A DNA stretch of 64,000 bases from Dryococelus australis (taxonomy: Eukaryota > Arthropoda > Insecta > Phasmatodea > Phasmatidae): contig CM057000.1 of the NCBI GenBank assembly GCA_029891345.1, positions 134,691,663 to 134,755,662 on the forward strand. The letters are read 5' to 3'. Both the position numbers and the translations under genes were made by a program. A model generated the notes under the pieces. The model was not told the DNA's origin, searched no databases, and was given only the letters and a program-made list of their open reading frames with translations. Numbering within the stretch: position 1 is the first letter of the stretch; the number at the start of each line of letters is the position of its first letter. Shown in pieces: positions 44,268 through 56,119 of the stretch.

Positions 44268-46128
44268 AATCATGACTCTTCACTGAACTTGTGCGAACTT
44301 AACTAGCACCTTCGAGCATTTTATTTAATTTTGTGTTGTGCACTGGGAATTGGTTTGAAAAATTTGAAGCGAAACTAAATTAAATGTCACAAGTGTACAG
44401 GAATTTCCTTAACATCATCCGGAACTAAACATAACATATTTTACTGCGCACTGCAATTATGCCAACGTAATTTGTTGATAGAAATTAAAACTGACGTAAT
44501 GATTTCTTTATAGGAAATGTACAAATTTAGGAACGGAAAATTTGGTTTCAATTTTCTCGGCAGCTAATCAGATATGAAACTCTTAGTGTTAGTATGGGGT
44601 TACTGCGAAGGGAACCACAGATACATAGAATTACTCCTGAATTGTCTCAAATATGCCGTATTGTACTCTGTGTTGTGATAACAGTAGATATAAGAGAAAC
44701 AATTCAAATATATTTTAAAAAAGGAAATAAACACCATAATGGGAGGATAAACGATTTATGAAAATACATCTTATAGTAAATCATTGGAGTGGTTCACTGT
44801 GATTTTTGTGCTCTCTATAATTTAGTGTATGCTAAATTAAATACGTAATGTGGTCTACGTATTTTGCTTCACCTCTAGTCTACGATCGATTCGCCATAAT
44901 AAAGATTCAGCCTAACTATCTTCTATTGCTGTCATGAATACATTTCAATAAATATACAATCACTTTTATAAAGGTGACGCCTCAAAGAGCTGCAGGTCTA
45001 AAAATGGCACTCTTCTCGCGATCACATGTTATATCATTACTGTCGTATAAATTGATTGATAATTTTCTATATGGCATTTCCTTTATTTTATACAAAATTC
45101 ATGTTTTGCATTTTAACATGACAAAATACAGATACTTACCGTTTGTAAACATAAATGAAAAAAAAAAAAAAATTATGCATTGAGCTGGTAATATCAAAGT
45201 GTTTCATTCTCTCAAGAACAAGAAATATGCTTGCATTTATCCAACTCAAACCAAGAATTTGAAAAGAAACATTTACACTGTAAAAACGTACAGAACTTAC
45301 GTTATGACTTATATACGCCGCATAGCAGGCTTGATCGAGTAATCATGGCGTAAAAATTAAGTGATTAATAGTACAAAGTAATTCAATGAGCATTTAAAAT
45401 TTAAAGTATTTATATTGGATATGCTTAATGTTGGAGTCGTTCGAAATATCGCTACGCACTTCAGCGTCATATTCTAGCTCCAGTCTCTCAAACTCTGATA
45501 TTACATCCTTAAGTGTGGGATGAATCCTTGAGTCGTTTGCGCCAATACACGTGCCTCGGTAAATAAATGTTCTGTAACTACAACTTTTTGTCAGAAAAGA
45601 TAAAAAAAAACATTATCCACCCACCCCCCACCCTTATTTTTACTTTTGTCATATAAAGTGTATTATAGTATTAAAAAATGGTCAAATATCAAATTTTTAA
45701 AGTTTTTCTATGCAGTTTCCTTAAGCTTGGCTGACCACAGTGTGGTCACGCGGTGTTTACTAACCTAACACCTTGACATTTTTCCCTTCCTAATGTGAAG
45801 GAGTTATCTGGTGGTTTCTAATGAGCAGACTAGATTGCTCTTTTTCCAAGCCGGACTTTACAAACTTCACAAAATACTTCAATTTCCCTGTTACCAATAT
45901 ATTTTGCGACTAGTTGCAGAGGCAGTAAATTAAACGCCGAATACTTAAATTTGTTCTATTTCATTATATTTCGCTGTAGACTCTACAGCCAAATATAATA
46001 GGGACGTAGCTATACTTATCTCCAGAGCACCTTTCAACAGGACTTATAGTCTTGACATACTATATACTTGTCAATGACTATATTAAACACGACTGATCTC
46101 TCTATAAATAATAACTTTCCACCGATTG
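44268..46128. other. No gene seen
   Basis: AT-rich; a 17-bp palindrome, tgaccacagtgtggtca, is at 45732-45748. No other structure was recognised. Confidence 0.45.
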
Positions 46129-46562
46129 TGTAAAATGTTATTTATTATAGGACTCTGCTACAATAACCCGGTATTATCCCTCAATAGTAAAAGCACCTCA
46201 ATCAAAGCTGCCACTGAAGCAATCTAACAACCCCTTCGATATCATCAACTACCCAAATCGGACTCACCACTGGATTATTAGATTGGCGGGACGTTCAAGG
46301 CCGCACCGCGGAGAAAGTCTCTCAGGATCTCCTCCTCTCGCGTTCTCTCTCGTCACTGGAGCTCGAAGCCTGTCAGCGGCGGCAGCACCCTGCCACGTTA
46401 GTGACCCGGAGTGTGGAGAAGGATAAAGATGGCCGACACACAGGCGACGCAGTTTATATAGTCTGGCCGCGCCCCCAATTACCCTCCTCTCGACGGTGAT
46501 TGAGTGGCACCCTGCCGCTCCCATCGAAGTTGGCACCCAGCAACACCTCGTTTGCCATAACA
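46129..46562 (-). mobile_element. Solo LTR of a retrotransposon
   Basis: The interval begins TGTAAAATGTTAT and ends TTTGCCATAACA, so on the minus strand it runs TGTTATGGC...CATTTTACA with the TG..CA ends of LTRs. On that strand a TATA box (ACTATATAAACT, 46449-46460) lies about 100 bp from the start, a GC-rich leader follows, and an AATAAATAAC-type polyadenylation signal lies near the end (46137-46147). Flanks GATTG (46124-46128) and AATTG (46563-46567) look like a 5-bp target duplication with one mismatch. No gag/pol is adjacent, so it is a solo LTR left by recombination. Gypsy or BEL class not determined. Confidence 0.7.
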
Positions 46563-46567
46563 AATTG

Positions 46568-47120
46568 TAGTTATTTTTCAAAACACACGCCAGTATCTAT
46601 ACAAATACAATACATCCCAACTGTAAAGGGTGTATTTAAATTAGAGCGACGAACTCCGGCTACTGATTAATAACGAATAAAGAAGTTGAAAGCATATTTA
46701 CGACGAATGGCCTAAAGCGGATCGCAAGGGCGCTACACAGCTTTGAATTTGGACGTGAAACACTAATTGATTACATATTCTGAAGAAATTATTTAAGACG
46801 GAACACTGAGCGTGTAATATCTAAAGATAATTGAGACATGCGGATTAATTATACATGTTTTAAATTCCAAATTCGCTACAGCGTCACGGAGATCAAGTCG
46901 AAATAGATTTATTAACCGTGACTATTTGCATCGCATAATTTGATAGCATTGACAGACAGGTGTTGCGGTGTTTAGAAATCTTTATTCTGTTCGACATTGC
47001 CCAAACACACACATTTCCATCTTTAATATTTTCTCCAATATTTGTAATAAACTAGTGCTTGATATTTAATTCTCAAGATGTGTACATCCCTTCCTATTCT
47101 CTTTAGACCATATGTCATGT
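46568..47120. other. No gene seen
   Basis: No motif recognised. Confidence 0.45.
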
Positions 47121-47124
47121 ATAT

Positions 47125-47490
47125 ACAGGATGATTCCCAATTAGGACGACAAATTTCGGGAGGTGATTCTTCATGAAAAAGTAAAAGGAAAACATACGTG
47201 ACACTTTATACCTAAACAGATTATTAAGGGAGATATGATGCCTTAAAAAAACGAGATTTTAAGTAGTATTTGTTGAAGGTCCCGATGGCATTCAATAATG
47301 TTCCGATTTGTCATTGTATTTTACTTCATTACCGATATTTTGCACAAATACGGTTTAGAACCTCGTATTTCATATGCTCATAACTCCCTTAATATTCAGT
47401 TTAGCTATTAAGGTTCACATATGATTTCCTTTTACTTTTTCATTAAGAATCACTTCCAAAATTTGTCGGTCTAATTGCGAATCAGCGTGT
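47125..47490. mobile_element. Palindromic MITE, ACAGGATGATTC family
   Basis: The arms of about 150 bp are inverted. Left: ACAGGATGATTCCCAATTAG then GACGACAAATTTCGG; complement of right: ACACGCTGATTCGCAATTAG then ACCGACAAATTTTGG. Both continue with GATTCTT, AAAAAGTAAAAGGAAA and AAACKGA-type blocks. TATA-rich flanks make the exact target duplication ambiguous. A partial copy is at 8245-8475. Confidence 0.82.
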
Positions 47491-47494
47491 ATAT

Positions 47495-48065
47495 ATATTT
47501 TTTTCAATTTCTTTTTACGTGATTAACCTGAGACTGAAGTTTGTTAGTAAAAATTTGATACATCATATATACATATATAAACTTGTTTTACAGAGTGTAG
47601 ATTATACATTTGCATGTTACAGAACAACGTTTACACACGCAATGCATAAAAGAAGACTAAGGTATCACAGTTAAGGACTCTTAAAATATTTATTACAATG
47701 TGAGGAGTAGCAGGAGAAGAAGGTTGAAAGCTGAATAACTAGTCTCGCTGTGGCTACGCCAACATTTATAAAACATATTCATCGCGTGGCGGGGCGTACC
47801 CAGACTTCCTCTCGGCACAAAGCGACAGTTTCCCCTTGCGGAAAAGTATTCAAAGCGGCGAACTTTAGAAGGCGGGTAAGAACTAGTTGGAAAAAACGAC
47901 ACATTTATTACCGGGACGGGACGTAAGCCTTTCGCCTTTGACGATAATTAATTGCCATGCCGTCTCTTTTATCCCAACAGCCGCCGCCACCGCTTCTGTC
48001 AAACAGACAGCTTTCCAATAATTCGAAAGCAATGTAACCGCTTGCAGGCAGCAATGGATGGCAAA

Positions 48066-48068
<3 letters not shown>
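47495..48068. other. No gene seen
   Basis: Moderate GC content from 47700 to 48000; short frames only. Confidence 0.4.

Positions 48069-48142
<74 letters not shown>
48069..48142. repeat. Poly-T tract (74 T)
   Basis: A long uninterrupted T run. The frames across it (F or K homopolymers) are meaningless. Its length may be affected by assembly. Confidence 0.95.
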
Positions 48143-48147
<5 letters not shown>

Positions 48148-49180
48148 CCTGGTGTGATATTAATAACACCCAGCCTTTCTGAAAATTCACAGGATCATGT
48201 AACTAACTTCGCAAGACACCATCCTATGAATCTTTAAGCAAGCTGTTTTGTTTTCTGCCAGCTATATAAATCATCGATATGGAAACCTAGAGTAATTTCA
48301 TAAGAGTTTGTGACTACATAAGTGCTAAGTGTATCGGGTAGAGCTGTATGAACAGAAGGACAATTTAAACGGGGACGTTGTATGTAAATGAAAGAAGTTT
48401 AAAAAATATCAAATAAACAATACGGGACAGTTTGGTAACTATCTCAGCCCTCTGTTTTTTGAGGATTGTAAATTGAAAAAACATCAATGTTAATAAATTC
48501 TACAGAATGTTCCTCAACAACAGGTAAAAACGCTGTCAAGCGGTTCCCTATGCAAAATGGGATAAAAAATTATACAAGCAATGCCCTGCAGTAATCTGGA
48601 AGAGAGGGAGGTGCCCTAGAAAATCGATGTTTCAAATTGTTTTAATTCAAAGTAAAGAAGCCTACTTGAGATGAAACAAAAATTCCGTGAAAACTGCTGT
48701 CTCGAATCGAGAACCGAAATCTGTGAACGGCTGCAGGATAATATCATCCTCATTCATTGAGAATATAGAAGCTGACATGTAACTACTCAACAAACGTGTT
48801 TTTAAGGGTGCAGCTGGTTGCCTGCTACACATTGTGATAACAATTTAATTATATTGAGTTGTAGCTTAATGTGTTAGTTAGCTTGGTTCATTTTTTTAAA
48901 TTTTTGATAAAATATACAAGATTAACATTTTCATAGTTCGTTTAATTTGTTTTTGATATGGTAATTTTTCGCTATTGTTCATATATATTATTATATTATT
49001 AACTCACATAACAATAAAAAAAATGTTATTACTAAAAATTTATAAATTAATTTTAGTCTAAGTACTTAAAGGGGAAATTTGGACTCATCTTTTATTGTTT
49101 TTTTTCTTACGTTACTTATGTTTCTCTATTTTTTTTTAAATTATCCCTTTAGTGCATAGAACTTTTTTTAATAAATGAAT
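48143..49180. other. No gene seen
   Basis: AT-rich, with no motif recognised on either strand. Confidence 0.45.
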
Positions 49181-49182
49181 TT

Positions 49183-49450
49183 TAGAGGGGAGTGGAGTGG
49201 AAAGATTTGGACGGCTCTTAACATCGAATTCTTGAGAGCTGACGAGGGTGGGAGCGAGGCGAGCATGGAGCAGCCCCTGGATGGAAGGGCGGGGAGAACG
49301 GGATATCCCGGAGAAAACACGCCAACCAGCGGCATAATACGGCACGATTCCCACACTTGCGAAAACCCGGGAGTGACCCGGCCGGGTATTGAACCAGGTT
49401 CGTCTTGGTTGGAGGCGAGCAGGCTAACCGCTCAGCCACTGCGGCCGCTA
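49183..49450 (-). mobile_element. tRNA-derived SINE, copy 3
   Basis: Complement of the SINE at 25.4 kb: B box at 49386-49400 (TTGAACCAGG on plus), A box at about 49421-49444, body GGGATATCCCGGAGAAAACA on plus, tail at the left (AAAGATTTGG..GGCTCTTAA). The frames of 108-117 codons here are SINE sequence, not genes. Confidence 0.9.
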
Positions 49451-49669
49451 AGGACGAGGAGGAAGTGCTCTTGTGTGACAGATACGGTGTGTCGGAAGGG
49501 ACGTCGACGTAGCTACGTCGATACATGAGAACATCCATCTGCAATTTTGACTTACGTCAACAGATAATAACAAGACTACTGATTTAGTTAATGAGCCTAC
49601 CTTCCTTTTAATGTGTGTAAATAAATTTTTATGACCTTGACGCCTCGTTCACAGCCATGTCATTCTACA

Positions 49670-49760
49670 GTCAATTCCTCATTGGAAGAAAATTTCTCGG
49701 AGCCCTGCTAAATATCTACTTGCAGGCCCGTTTCGTATCCTTCCGCCAAATGTAAACAAA
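49670..49760. repeat. Family R1, 5' fragment
   Basis: GAAGAAAATTTCTCGGAGCC, CTGCTAAATATCTACTTGCA and TCCTTCCGCC parallel the start of copy A at 8030-8085. Confidence 0.4.
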
Positions 49761-51630
49761 CATTGCCACGTGACTGCCATGTAGCATCTGTCAAAATCAA
49801 TGTTTACGTTCGATTGTGTGTGTACATGTGTTCGTATACTTTCGCTATATCTAAACATAAACAATGAAATTTTACTTCTACTTTTATACCTATCAAATGT
49901 GTTGTTTACTGTTCAAAGATTTTCAAAGAATTCTGTCATATTCCAAAAACCATTCCGTACAAATATTCACAGTTTAGGCATCTAACATTATTTAGGTCAG
50001 CTTTATGACGTTTTAAAAATGCCTGAATTGACGATAGTTCTTACGGTTATTTTACATTAAAATATTTGTTTTCCACGCATAGCACATTGCATGTCATGCA
50101 CGTTAATATTTTGCCGCGACTGCGTACACTGTTACAACTGCGAGGCAAAGAACTGTAGTATTCATCCTTTTGTTATTGATATGTGTTGGGTTATTTCTTT
50201 AAAAGGACGGCCTCAGTTGGAATAAATATTAAAAGGAAGGAACAACCAGTCAAACGAAAAAGGCACATTAAATTCAAGCATGCAACTTGTGTTGCTTATT
50301 TTTTGTCATACAAACTTAAAAGATAGCGGTGAACATGCACGCAAATAAGCCTAGAGTAATTTTCATTCTACTCATATTTATATTTATTGCTACTTACTGT
50401 TTATTAGGTTTTTTGAAATATATTGGTCTGGGCTTAGTATTTTGTTGGGACTGTGGCTAAACACGTTACACGTCTGTGTTTCAAACACCTAGGCAAAAGG
50501 TACAACATTGTGTTAAATAAACAGATATAGATGTAAATAATCGACTTCATCATAAAAACAGTCCATAGATAAAACGTATAAATACTGCACATAAAATATT
50601 TGAAATCACGCACACGCACAGGGCCAGCCAAACGACCAACACGCAGCAACGCCAGGCCATTTCACTCGCAGCGGTTAACGGAACACACGTAACGGTATAT
50701 GTATTACTGCCGTGGAAACACTGATTTATCACAAAATCGTAACTTGCATACGCAGGTTTGAAAACCACAGCATCTACAAACGTGATGTGGTAATTTTAAG
50801 TATTTTTCGGTGTAAGAATAATTTCCGCTTCGGTTGGCAAAAAGCATTACACCATGCCACGGCTGGCCACGTCTGCCAACTTCCGATAGATCTGTCCCAT
50901 CATATCTAAATATATTAAAATAAGTATTCAAATATTAAAATCTCTTTTCAGTTGTAAATTACAAATAAATAAATCATTATTTTGCTGTAATAGGTATGAA
51001 AAATGCTCCAATTGAAAACATGTATAATTTTTTTGTGTACTAACGTAGCGAAACTTCTAGAGTGCGAGAAAGACAAAGAAAGAGAGAGAACGACAAGCCT
51101 CGCACAGCAGACGAGTTGCTTCCTCGCTCCATAAAACAAACACTTTGCCACTATGGCCTATTCACCGTATTTTGAGGTGTTATTTTAAACTGTAAAAATG
51201 AAATATGTTGCCATCGGAGCTACCTACATATCAAAGTATTTCAATAGGCATCGTTTAATTTTCAATAGTATACTATAAAACTAGGTAACAATAATATTTT
51301 AACTATGAATTATTTCTTACCGGCCATTGCCAACACGTCGCTCCTCTCGCTGTTGTTAATTCATATTTAATACGAAATAAATATTACAAGTTATAGAAGA
51401 TACTAAGGTAGAGTTTCATTTATTCAATGAAACAGTACTCTAAAGTTAACTACAGTGTTATATACTTGTGGAATACAGGTTATTGAAAAAAAAAAAAAAT
51501 TGACATGTCATGCCTAGAGTGATTTTTAAAAAGGTTCGTTTTCAAAAGTCTCTTCCAGTCGGGAATTGACTGTAGATGGAACCATAACATGTACACAACA
51601 GTAGTGAGACGAGTACAAATACATATGCAT
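49761..51630. other. No gene seen
   Basis: Only short spurious frames. A small hairpin, GTTTCATTTATTCAATGAAAC, spans 51414-51434. Confidence 0.45.
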
Positions 51631-51635
51631 TTTAC

Positions 51636-51690
51636 CCAGCATTCGAACCCAGAAAATCTCGTACTACCATAAACTAGATGGTGACCAACT
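51636..51690 (-). repeat. tRNA-like pol III promoter remnant
   Basis: The minus strand reads TGGTCACCATCTAGTTTATG (A-box-like) then CTGGGTTCGAATGCTGG (B box). Spacing fits a tRNA-derived unit; no cloverleaf could be completed. Confidence 0.45.
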
Positions 51691-52329
51691 GTATTATGAT
51701 GTATCAACTTCGGATGAAATAAGTCTTAATTTTGGATAAATATGGCTTATCAATGTGAAATATTTACATGGGCGTTATTTAATAAGTGCCTGAGATACCT
51801 ATATCATGAAAGTATACATGGCCTACTGCAGTGCTAGTAGTGTGAGGAATTTGGGTGGAAATTGGTTGATTGGCTTACGAGATGTGGCAGTCAAATGATT
51901 GAAACAAGTTTGTAATTTGTATATGTTTTTGAATATAGTATGCTGCTTCTGTGTTAAAATAGTTTTTTGATCGCCCTGTGTATGAAGCTCTTTCTTTAAA
52001 AAAATTTATTTACATTTTTCCCGATTAAAAGCAATCTTGTTTTGGCAACAATAATATTTTCTACCCTGAGAGAGAGGGAAAACTAATTAAAATGTAACAG
52101 AAAAAGAGAGAGAGGGGAGAGTTTCTTGAAATTTCTATAAATAAAAGTATGTGGAATTAAAAAGAAAGTCTCCTAAAAAAATTAATCAGATAAACAGAAT
52201 ATTTGTTCGCCAAAATATACTAATTAGATAAATATATATTTGAATCTGACAAAAAGATGTCTACTGAAAAAAATTATAAATGTATAAACTAAGTTTTTAA
52301 AACTTGCCTGCATCCGTAAAGTTATCAGA

Positions 52330-52545
52330 ATAGGCATGGAGACTTTGGGTTAGAATCCTGGTTAAGGCATGGTAAATTCAAATATACATTTTGTGGGTTT
52401 GATTCCCAGCTAAAACATGGTTGATATAAGTTGTGTTCAAATCCTGCTTAGATTATGTACAATTATAATCTAGTTTCTCACTTTCAGTGTTGGGTAGATA
52501 TATCGATTCTGGGTTCGATTCCAGGCTAGGTATTACATGATATTA
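52330..52545 (+). repeat. Cluster of four B-box-like motifs
   Basis: GGGTTAGAATCCTGG (52347), GGGTTTGATTCCCAG (52395), GTGTTCAAATCCTGC (52433) and GGGTTCGATTCCAGG (52511) lie on the same strand. Three of them are followed by a similar GCTAA/GGTTAAG..AYATGG phrase. They look like repeated tRNA T-arm pieces with unequal spacing (48, 38 and 78 bp). Confidence 0.5.
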
Positions 52546-52964
52546 GCTCATTTGTAAGTAATTAATTGTTACCTTAAAGGATTAATCAATTAATTATCAA
52601 AAATTACAAATAAATGATAGTAAAAACAGGAATTCATATACGTAAAATATGTGTTGAATCGTAGCATTAAATTGATTTCACCGTGTAATGCAAAAAGTTA
52701 GAACTGTAATGACAATTGTTCATGTAAGAAATAGTTAAATAAGAACACAGTCAAACCTAATGGCTTAAATATGGACAATTACACATTTAATTCAGATATA
52801 AAGGCTAACATACAGCATATCTTCCAGCTAAATTTAAAAAAATCATGTAAAACTCATTTAAATGCATTAATATTTCTTTAAAAATATGTTGAAATGCCTT
52901 AAAATGTATTAATCATCTATTTGATATCCAATGCACACAAATAGCATTATTTTAATATTTGTGA

Positions 52965-53395
52965 CAAGGGAGGCTCCACTGGAGCTCATTTCCTCATGTG
53001 ACTCCATGGAGGTAACATCTACTCTCTTGCACGTGGACACCTAGTGAACCGGTCCACAGAGGCTAGGTCAAGGGCACCGGTCGCCCACTCGCCTCTTCCT
53101 TAACTCTGCAGGGCTCTTCCGCGATGGTCAAGGGACCTGCTTGCCCACCCATCGGTTTTTCCGCGACGTTGAAACCAACCCTTCTTGCCTGCCAGAGAAT
53201 GTACCCATGGAGATCGCTCTAAAACTTGCTCGACTGCTTGCTACGCTGTCGAGTTAGGCTCCCACGGAGCTCTCGACGGGATTGCGAGCATCCGGCCGTC
53301 TGCTTGCCCCAACGTTCACCTTACAGAGCGGGGTAGCACTCAGCCCAACTGACCTGGGTTCGAGTCTCCTTCAACCACCACCATCTTCACTACAA
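52965..53395 (+). repeat. GC-rich block ending in a tRNA-like B box
   Basis: A sharply bounded GC-rich segment in AT-rich DNA, with repeated CTGCTTGCCCA/CTTGCCTGCC phrases (53130, 53190 and 53300). It ends CAACTGACCTGGGTTCGAGT with a good B box at 53356-53367. It may be a SINE of another family or a decayed structural-RNA pseudogene. Confidence 0.35.
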
Positions 53396-53439
53396 GAGTT
53401 TAAGTGAATAATTCTAAATACAAAAATGTAGGGTTTTCC

Positions 53440-54105
53440 ATATTTCGTTTAAAAGTTTTCGCATTTTCTTTAAACTTTGAGTAAATTGAATGAATTTCGT
53501 TAATCTTTTAACAAATTGGTTAGAACTGAATGTATTTTCTTTAAAAATACTAAGAAATCAATTAAATTTATTTAAAAATTGTTATACCTCAATGAAATTT
53601 CTTAAAAAATATTCGAACTGAATGAATTTTGTTTAAAAATCGTTAAATATAAATTAATTTCCTTTAAAAATCATTACAACAGAATGAATTTTATTTATAA
53701 ATCCTTAGATCAGAATGACTTTTCTTTAAAATGGTAGACTGGAATGAAATTTCTTTTAAAATGATTACACATTAATAATTTTTGTTCATAAATTGTTACA
53801 CCTGAAAGAAATTTCTTTAAAAATTGTCACACCAAATTGAAAATTCTTAAAAAATTGGTACACCTGAATGAATTTTCTTTAAAAATCATTATGAATGAAT
53901 GGCATTTCTTGGTTAGACTGAATGAAATTTCTTTAAAAATGCTTAGACAAGAATGAAATTTCTTTATATATTGTTACTCCTGAAGGAATTTTCTTTAAAA
54001 TTCATTATGACTGAATGAAATTTCCTTAAAAATCATTACACTCTAATGAATTTTCTTTATAGATTGTTACACCTGATTGATATTTCTTTAAAATCAATTG
54101 AAATT
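53440..54105. repeat. Degenerate minisatellite, about 37-42 bp unit, roughly 16 copies
   Basis: The phrase YGAATGAATTTTCTTTAAAA and variants, followed by ATYRTTA.ACC, recur throughout (for example at about 53528, 53607, 53679, 53866 and 53981). Copies are diverged, so the array is old. Confidence 0.85.
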
Positions 54106-54179
54106 GTTTCACACTTCAGAATATTTTTTAGGTTACATATTTTATAGATTTTTTAAAGGGTGTTTGCTGAAGTTTTAGG

Positions 54180-54985
54180 TAGTATGTCAAGGATTGGTTT
54201 GGTGTGAGTAAAAGTGCATGAATGTGAGTACAGGGAAAAATAATTAAGTTAATTCCAGATATAATTTTTTATGTACATTTTAATTTAATTATCAGAGTTG
54301 AGGAGAGGTGAACCACCATAGTAGCATCTTGAACTACATCGAATAAGGCTGTGACACTAATGAATACCTACAGCCTCTTCTCACTGTACAAATATTCACA
54401 AAAGTGTATGAAAAACATATAGAAAATATTGCCAACTACTCTGAGGAATGCTATTTAGGTAGGTGTGAGTGCAGAGGAAAAGTCATCTAAACCTAATTCC
54501 CGATGTAATTTTTTTATGTATATTTGAGTTTATTTAGCAGAGTTGAGCAGAGAGGTGAACTGCCAGTAGTAGCACCTTGCACTGTTTGTAATAAGGCTGT
54601 GCTAATAACACAAACCTACAGCCTCTTTTCACTATTTAAATATTCACAAAATTATGTTAAAAAACATCTAGAATATATCACCAGGTACTCTGAAAAATTT
54701 TGATTAGGTAGGTGTGAGTGCAGAGGAAAAGTCATGTAAATTTAATTCCAGATGAAATTTTTTATGCACATTTGAGTTTATTTAGCAGAGTTGAGAGGAG
54801 AGGTGAACCGCCGGAAGTAGCAATTTCGCATTATATGGAATAAGGCTGCATCAATAATGTATACCTACTACCTTTTCTGACTGTTTAAATATTCGCAAAT
54901 GTATATGAAAAAACATCTAGAATATATCGCCAATACTCTGAGAAATTTTGGTTAGTTAGATGTGAGTGCAGGGGAAAAGTCATAT
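54180..54985. repeat. Tandem array, about 3.2 copies of a 241-249 bp unit
   Basis: The phrase GTGAGTRCAGRGGAAAA begins at 54224, 54465, 54714 and 54962. Between them, TTTATGYACATTTGAGTTTA, GCAGAGTTGAG, GAGAGGTGAACY, AATAAGGCTG, ACCTACAGCCTCTT and AAAAAACATCTAGAATATAT recur in order. Copies are about 80-85% alike by eye. Confidence 0.92.
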
Positions 54986-55399
54986 AAAAATCCGGTAATT
55001 TTTATGTAGTTATAAGAAATGTTTAAGGGATGGTCTTTGTGTGAATGAGGTATGAACTTTGGAACTGCTAAAACAAGGGAGAACTACATCCCTCATGTCA
55101 AGCATGATAGGGAAGATGCATCATCGAAGCTCACAAGCTTATTCAGTGTGAGTTGACTAGAGAAGGATGTACGATGATGGATATATGAGCCTTGACTAAT
55201 TCTAATGAATGAAATGTTTCGAAGTGTATGTGACAGGGTGGTTGAGTAATTCAGTTAATTTTTAGTTATTTTCTTTCCAGTGTTGATGAGTAAATGCTCG
55301 TGTGATTGAGAAAGAGAGGCAGAGAGATTTTTAAAGTATTTTTTCTAAGTTTTAGTAAATTTTACTTCTAAAATGCATGATTGTATAGTTGTAAAAGTA

Positions 55400-55860
55400 T
55401 TAAATGACTTATATAAATTTGTAGGTTTGCTTTTAGTGCCAAGTTTCTCCTTTTCCCTTCCCTCGTCACAATGTAGAGATACCTGCAGGTCTATGCGATG
55501 TGTCATTGGAAGGGAAAGGGAGAATGTCGAGCGGGCAGGAGAAGTTCTCCCTCAGTTGCGCATGCACAAATGCGACCAGCATACATAGCATGATAGCGGG
55601 GGAGAAGGGGAAGTTGTTGGGCAGGTGCAAGAGGGGTAGATAAAACCATACAGTGGTGCATGTGGGCGGTAGTGGTAGTTTAGTGTACTACAGTTCCCAA
55701 TCTTTCACTCACAGCTCTGCACGCGGACTGACATTTATTGTTCGATGCTCACCTCGTTTGCCCTCACTGTGCACGTGGCCCATCGGGCAGCCAAGACCTT
55801 GGCACATCTATTCCATATTGTATTTCTCACTGCCTGCTAGCTACCTGCCTCTGTAAAAGT
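55400..55860. other. GC-richer segment upstream of Polinton remnant C
   Basis: It contains G-rich runs (GGGGGAGAAGGGGAAG) and a TATA-like gtagataaaacc at 55637-55648. Frames of 63-71 codons without domain. It may be a regulatory region or unrelated flank. Confidence 0.25.
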
Positions 55861-56119
55861 GTTATGAACATACTGCCTTTTTTGTCACAGCTCTCATTCC
55901 TGTCTTTCCCAAACAAACACAAAATTTAAAATTAGGAAAAACATTTTGCCTATTTGTCTAGGACATTAGTAATAAAACTATTTTTACAGATATATTGCGC
56001 GTGTGCATTATTAAGAGTTCTTTTTTTCTCTCTGAACAAGGGGGTTACTTTAGTGTAATTATTTTGCTGTTGGAATTTTTATATCAGGGAAACTAAAGAA
56101 AGTTTTTAGTTAGGTGAAA

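Noticed and set aside
45732..45748. Near-perfect 17-bp palindrome tgaccacagtgtggtca as an operator
   Set aside because: Isolated, no adjacent gene; expected by chance in 64 kb.
47952..48190. Poly-F and poly-K frames
   Set aside because: Translation of a 74-base homopolymer.
49175..49544. Frames of 108-117 codons on both strands
   Set aside because: They coincide with a SINE copy and recur in the other SINE copies.
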